A stretch of DNA of 17,027 nt from WQUF01 sp031549525. Its GTDB lineage: Bacteria; Bacillota; Clostridia; Clostridiales; Clostridiaceae. Position numbers and translations under genes: made by a program. The notes under the pieces are model-generated. The model was not told the DNA's origin. It saw only the letters and a list, made by a program, of their open reading frames with translations, and did no database searches. The stretch spans positions 1 to 17,027 of the forward strand of contig JAVBPQ010000117.1 in the NCBI GenBank assembly GCA_031549525.1. Direction: 5' to 3'. Positions 14,243-17,027 of this stretch are shown here, piece after piece. The stretch's first letter is position 1; each line of letters opens with the position of its first letter.

Positions 14243-14295
14243 ATTTTGATTTACAAAGGAAAGATTGATTTTAAATTTTTTTAGGAGATTTTATC

Positions 14296-15045
14296 ATGTT
14301 TGTATTATTATTTTTCTTAGGTGCTACAATAGCTAGTTTTTTAAATCTCTGTGCTTACAGAGTTCCAAGGAAGATGAGCATAGTTTTTCCCTCTTCTAAT
14401 TGTGAAGGATGCTCATCAAAGATCCATAGATTATATTTAATACCTGTTATTGGATATATTCTATGCTGTGGAAGGTGCAAGGAATGTGGTCATAAAATAC
14501 CTCTATCATACATGTTAAGCGAACTATCTTGGGGAATTATGACTGTCATTATGTATACTAAATTTGGTTTAGGTCTTTCCTTTATACACTATTTAATTTT
14601 AATAAGCTTTCTTTATTTAGTTGCTACCATTGATCTATCTACCATGGAAGTACATATGGACATAGTAGTTGTATTTTTAATCATGCTTTTTATTACATCT
14701 TTTTTAAGGATAATATTTAAAGAGGTTATGATTTATGAAATTTTAAGATCGCTTATGTCATCTTTAGTTTTCCTGTTTGTGTTTTTAATCTTTGGCAAGA
14801 TGAAATGGTTTGGATATGGAGATTCATTTGTCATCTTTACAATGCTCATTTCACTTAGCATAAGTAAGGGCATATTATCGATCTTTCTTTCCTTTATACT
14901 AGGAGGTGTCTTTGGAATTATCATCTTAATAAAGGATAGCATTAAAAAACCTATAATTCCATTTTGTCCATTCTTACTTTTAGGAGGAATTATATCCATA
15001 TTGTTCTCTGAAGGCATCTTAAACTTCTATATGTCGATGGTTTAA
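14296..15045 (+). CDS. Prepilin peptidase (A24 family)
   Basis: A 249-residue polytopic membrane enzyme that cuts type IV prepilin-like leaders on the cytoplasmic side, often also methylating the new N-terminus. The N-terminal A24 part shows FLNLCAYRVPR (15-25) and two cysteine pairs, Cys36/Cys39 (CEGC) and Cys61/Cys64 (CKEC), then the IPLSYMLSEL motif. The two catalytic aspartates are Asp113 (TIDLSTMEVH) and Asp176 (GYGD). Several hydrophobic helices fill the rest. AGGAG lies 8 bases before the ATG. No pilin or pilus assembly gene lies in the window, so the substrate is elsewhere. The stop is one base from that of the convergent lipoprotein gene. Confidence 0.92.
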   Translation: MFVLLFFLGATIASFLNLCAYRVPRKMSIVFPSSNCEGCSSKIHRLYLIPVIGYILCCGRCKECGHKIPLSYMLSELSWGIMTVIMYTKFGLGLSFIHYLILISFLYLVATIDLSTMEVHMDIVVVFLIMLFITSFLRIIFKEVMIYEILRSLMSSLVFLFVFLIFGKMKWFGYGDSFVIFTMLISLSISKGILSIFLSFILGGVFGIIILIKDSIKKPIIPFCPFLLLGGIISILFSEGILNFYMSMV

Positions 15046-15046
15046 A

Positions 15047-15538
15047 TTAAATTTTCTTGGTTAAATATATGTATTTTAAATAGTAAAATAGATTTTCTCC
15101 CATAGGGAGATCTTCTATTTTTATGTAATCTTCCACATACTTTCCATCCCATAGAAATATTTTTATATAGCTTTCATCTATTACTTCTATACAATATTTG
15201 TTTTTATTTATATCTATATTTATCTTAAACTGAGATTTTTTATCCTCTATATCGCTTTTTTCTTTTATTTCATATATTTCTAAAAAGTGTTCATCCTTTA
15301 GAAGTGAAATAAATCTTATTATCTCTCCTCTATTATCGCTATCTAAAGTAAACCTTTTATAGAAATTAGTTTCGATTGAATTCATCTTAATTTCATCATT
15401 AAATATTATATCTTTTTTCAATTTTGTTGTATAATAAAATTTCGATGGTTTAAGATTATAAAATCTATTTAATACTTTTGTAGAACAAGAGGATATAAAT
15501 ATTGCAATTATGAGGATAATTACCAGTCTTGATTTCAT
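15047..15538 (-). CDS. Small lipoprotein of unknown function
   Basis: A 163-residue protein with a lipoprotein signal peptide (MKSRLVIILIIAIFISSC, lipobox ISSC, Cys18 as anchor). The mature part is charged, rich in Lys, Ile, Asp and Tyr, with predicted beta strands and no known motif or further cysteine pairs. AAGGTG precedes the ATG on the minus strand by 6 bases. It faces the prepilin peptidase gene with a single base between the two stops and no terminator between them. The family is not recognised. Confidence 0.7.
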   Translation of the reverse strand: MKSRLVIILIIAIFISSCSTKVLNRFYNLKPSKFYYTTKLKKDIIFNDEIKMNSIETNFYKRFTLDSDNRGEIIRFISLLKDEHFLEIYEIKEKSDIEDKKSQFKINIDINKNKYCIEVIDESYIKIFLWDGKYVEDYIKIEDLPMGENLFYYLKYIYLTKKI

Positions 15539-15726
15539 AAAATCACCTTCAATATAAAGATATAATTAAATATATGTTAAATTAATTTTTATTATGAAAT
15601 CAAAATGAATTTTAAAAATTTTATTTTACATATACTTAGAAGATGTATTTAAAGATTAATTTAATTGTTGAAAACGAAATATTAAAGTGCTACAATCATT
15701 ATAATTTATAATTAGGGGGAGCTTTT
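15539..15726. other. Divergent intergenic region
   Basis: This gap must hold the promoters of the minus-strand lipoprotein and the plus-strand CsoR-like repressor. It is very AT-rich and no single promoter stands out. No clear dyad operator for the repressor is seen. GGGGGA at 15716-15721 is the ribosome binding site of the repressor. Confidence 0.4.
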
Positions 15727-15999
15727 TTGGAAACAGTAGGAGATAAAAAAGATTTATGTATAAGACTTCGGAGAATTGAAGGTCAGGTTAAGGGTATCGA
15801 AAGAATGATCGAAAGTGGGGATAGCTGCAAGGATATACTCACTCAAATTTCTGCTGCAAGGGCAGCTTTAAATAAAGTTGGTATTTTACTTTTTGAAAAA
15901 CTTGCTAAAACCAATATTGATTTAATAGGTCTTAAAGAAGAAGATAAGATCAATGAATTGATAGATAATTTAACTGTTCTCCTTAATAAATTTCAATAG
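15727..15999 (+). CDS. CsoR/RcnR-family (DUF156) transcriptional repressor without the copper site
   Basis: A 90-residue all-helical DNA-binding protein. The family pattern LRRIEGQVKGIERMIE (14-29) and CKDILTQISAARAALNKVG (34-52) is clear. CsoR copper sensors use Cys-x25-His-x3-Cys; here Cys34 is kept, but the His position is Leu59 and the second Cys position is Asn63. A second cysteine exists at Cys11. Copper sensing as in CsoR is therefore unlikely, and a disulfide pair as in CstR persulfide sensors is missing unless Cys11 serves. The ligand is unknown. The start is TTG 15727, 5 bases after GGGGGA. A terminator follows, so any regulated gene must lie in another transcript, possibly the MATE gene downstream. 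Confidence 0.85.
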   Translation: METVGDKKDLCIRLRRIEGQVKGIERMIESGDSCKDILTQISAARAALNKVGILLFEKLAKTNIDLIGLKEEDKINELIDNLTVLLNKFQ

Positions 16000-16008
16000 T
16001 GAGTTTTT

Positions 16009-16028
16009 AAGCTGCCATGCAGTTTTTT
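16009..16028 (+). terminator. Intrinsic terminator after the CsoR-like gene
   Basis: AAGCTGC (16009-16015) pairs with GCAGTTT (16019-16025, one G-T pair) around CAT, followed by a run of T to 16028. Confidence 0.75.
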
Positions 16029-16073
16029 TGTTAAACCTTGCTATTTTAAAAAATAATTAGTTCTAAGAGGGTG

Positions 16074-16104
16074 AAAATATTCTTAATTTATAAGAATATT
16101 TTTT
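16074..16104 (+). terminator. AT-rich hairpin before the MATE gene
   Basis: AAAATATTCTTA (16074-16085) pairs exactly with TAAGAATATTTT (16091-16102) around ATTTA and runs into a short T tract. A ribosome-site-like AAGAGGGTG stands just before it (16065-16073) without a following ATG frame. It could be a second terminator, an operator, or the end of a leader RNA. Confidence 0.45.
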
Positions 16105-16169
16105 ATCTGCTTTTTTTAAAAGAACCATGTTACAATATAATATAGTAATTTTTAGTTTGTGGAGAGTTT

Positions 16170-17027
16170 ATGAAAAAATATGATTTAACTGAAGGTAGCA
16201 TTTTAGGAAAGCTTTTGCTCGTTGCAATTCCAATAATGGGAGTCCAATTGCTTCAGATGACTTATAACTTTACTGATATGTTTTGGCTTGGAAGACTTGG
16301 AAGTGATGCTGTAGCATCCTCTGGAACTGCAGGCATGTATATGTGGCTTTCTATGGCATTCTTATATTTAGGAAGAATGGGATCAGAAATTGGAGTTTCA
16401 CAGAACTTGGGAAGAAAAGATGAAAAAAGCGCCTATAGCTTTTCTCAAAATGCTCTGTTTATCTCAATAGTCTTAGGAATACTATGTACCATCATAGCTG
16501 TATTCTTTAACAAAGAGCTTATTGCTTTTTTTAATATTAAAGAAAAAAACGTAGCAGAAGATTCTGCAAAATACCTTGCTATAGTGGGAGTAGCCTGTCC
16601 TGCTACTTTTATAACTGCTGCCATTGCAGGGACTTTTACGGGAGCTGGAAATTCAAAGATAGCTTTTTATGCAAATCTTGTAGGGCTTATAATCAATATG
16701 TCATTAGATCCATTGTTGATATTTACTTTTAAAATGGAAGTTGTTGGGGCAGCTGTTGCAACAGCTATAGCTCAATTTGCTGTCTGTATAATATTTCTTG
16801 TAGCAATTAAGAAAAATAAGAATAGACCATTTAAAGTATATAAATTTTTCAAAAAACCATCTATAGAAAATATAAAAGACATATTGAAATGGAGCTTGCC
16901 AATTGCTATTGAAAGCTTATTTTTTACTCTTCTTGCTATGATAACCACTCGTTTTGTAACTGATTTTGGTACAAATGCCATATCTGTTCAAAAGGTTGGT
17001 TCTCAAGTTGAATCACTTTCTTGGCTT
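16170..17027 (+). CDS. MATE family efflux transporter, cut by the window end
   Basis: The frame is open from ATG 16170 to the last base, giving the first 286 residues of an expected 440-460. GGAGAG at 16161-16166 supports the start. The N-terminus is typical of MATE/NorM proteins: LTEGSILGKLLLVAIPIMGVQ, then FTDMFWLGRLGSDAVASSGT and a series of hydrophobic helices, with the second six-helix bundle starting near ILKWSLPIAIESL. Such proteins export cationic drugs or metabolites using a Na+ or H+ gradient; the substrate cannot be told. A TATAAT at 16136-16141 is a possible -10 box. The CsoR-like repressor just upstream is a candidate regulator, though a terminator lies between them. Confidence 0.93.
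   Translation, partial: MKKYDLTEGSILGKLLLVAIPIMGVQLLQMTYNFTDMFWLGRLGSDAVASSGTAGMYMWLSMAFLYLGRMGSEIGVSQNLGRKDEKSAYSFSQNALFISIVLGILCTIIAVFFNKELIAFFNIKEKNVAEDSAKYLAIVGVACPATFITAAIAGTFTGAGNSKIAFYANLVGLIINMSLDPLLIFTFKMEVVGAAVATAIAQFAVCIIFLVAIKKNKNRPFKVYKFFKKPSIENIKDILKWSLPIAIESLFFTLLAMITTRFVTDFGTNAISVQKVGSQVESLSWL

Overview
The window is strongly AT-rich, with short intergenic gaps, strong AGGAGG-type ribosome binding sites and frequent TTG/GTG starts. It carries an adenosylcobalamin-dependent ribonucleotide reductase under a B12 riboswitch, the ytfI-ytfJ sporulation pair, a CvfB-type S1 protein and two secreted family I.5-type lipases. This points to a spore-forming anaerobic Firmicute, most likely Clostridium sensu stricto. 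The species cannot be fixed from the sequence.

Left part (1-3060): a decayed accessory region. It holds a frameshifted gene for a tiny hydrophobic protein (226-352), a second possible single-helix membrane peptide (418-531), a possible C-terminal relic of an unknown gene on the minus strand (576-818), a ParB-like protein that seems to have lost the middle of its N-terminal domain (851-1909) and an orphan hypothetical protein (2312-2995). It looks like the remains of a plasmid, phage or integrative element. A two-way terminator closes it at 3031-3064.

Centre (3070-9885): core metabolism. nrdJ lies on the minus strand behind a near-consensus sigma-A promoter, a cobalamin riboswitch and a terminator-like expression platform. 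Divergent from it runs a plus-strand cluster: gamma-carbonic anhydrase-like protein, rhomboid-like membrane protein with a zinc-finger tail, CvfB-like RNA-binding protein, free methionine-(R)-sulfoxide reductase (GAF fold) and a lipoprotein, ended by a terminator.

Right part (9886-17027): a 59-residue Cys/Pro periodic peptide with its own terminator; two tandem paralogous secreted lipases, the first with changes at its expected catalytic His and one zinc ligand; the ytfI-ytfJ (DUF2953 / GerW-YtfJ) pair; a prepilin peptidase; a convergent small lipoprotein; a CsoR-family repressor without the usual copper ligands; and a MATE transporter cut by the window end.

No complete new multi-gene system is evident. 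The best leads are the Cys/Pro periodic peptide, the degenerate lipase paralog, the small hydrophobic genes at the left end, and the hairpin placed between ribosome binding site and start codon of the methionine sulfoxide reductase gene.
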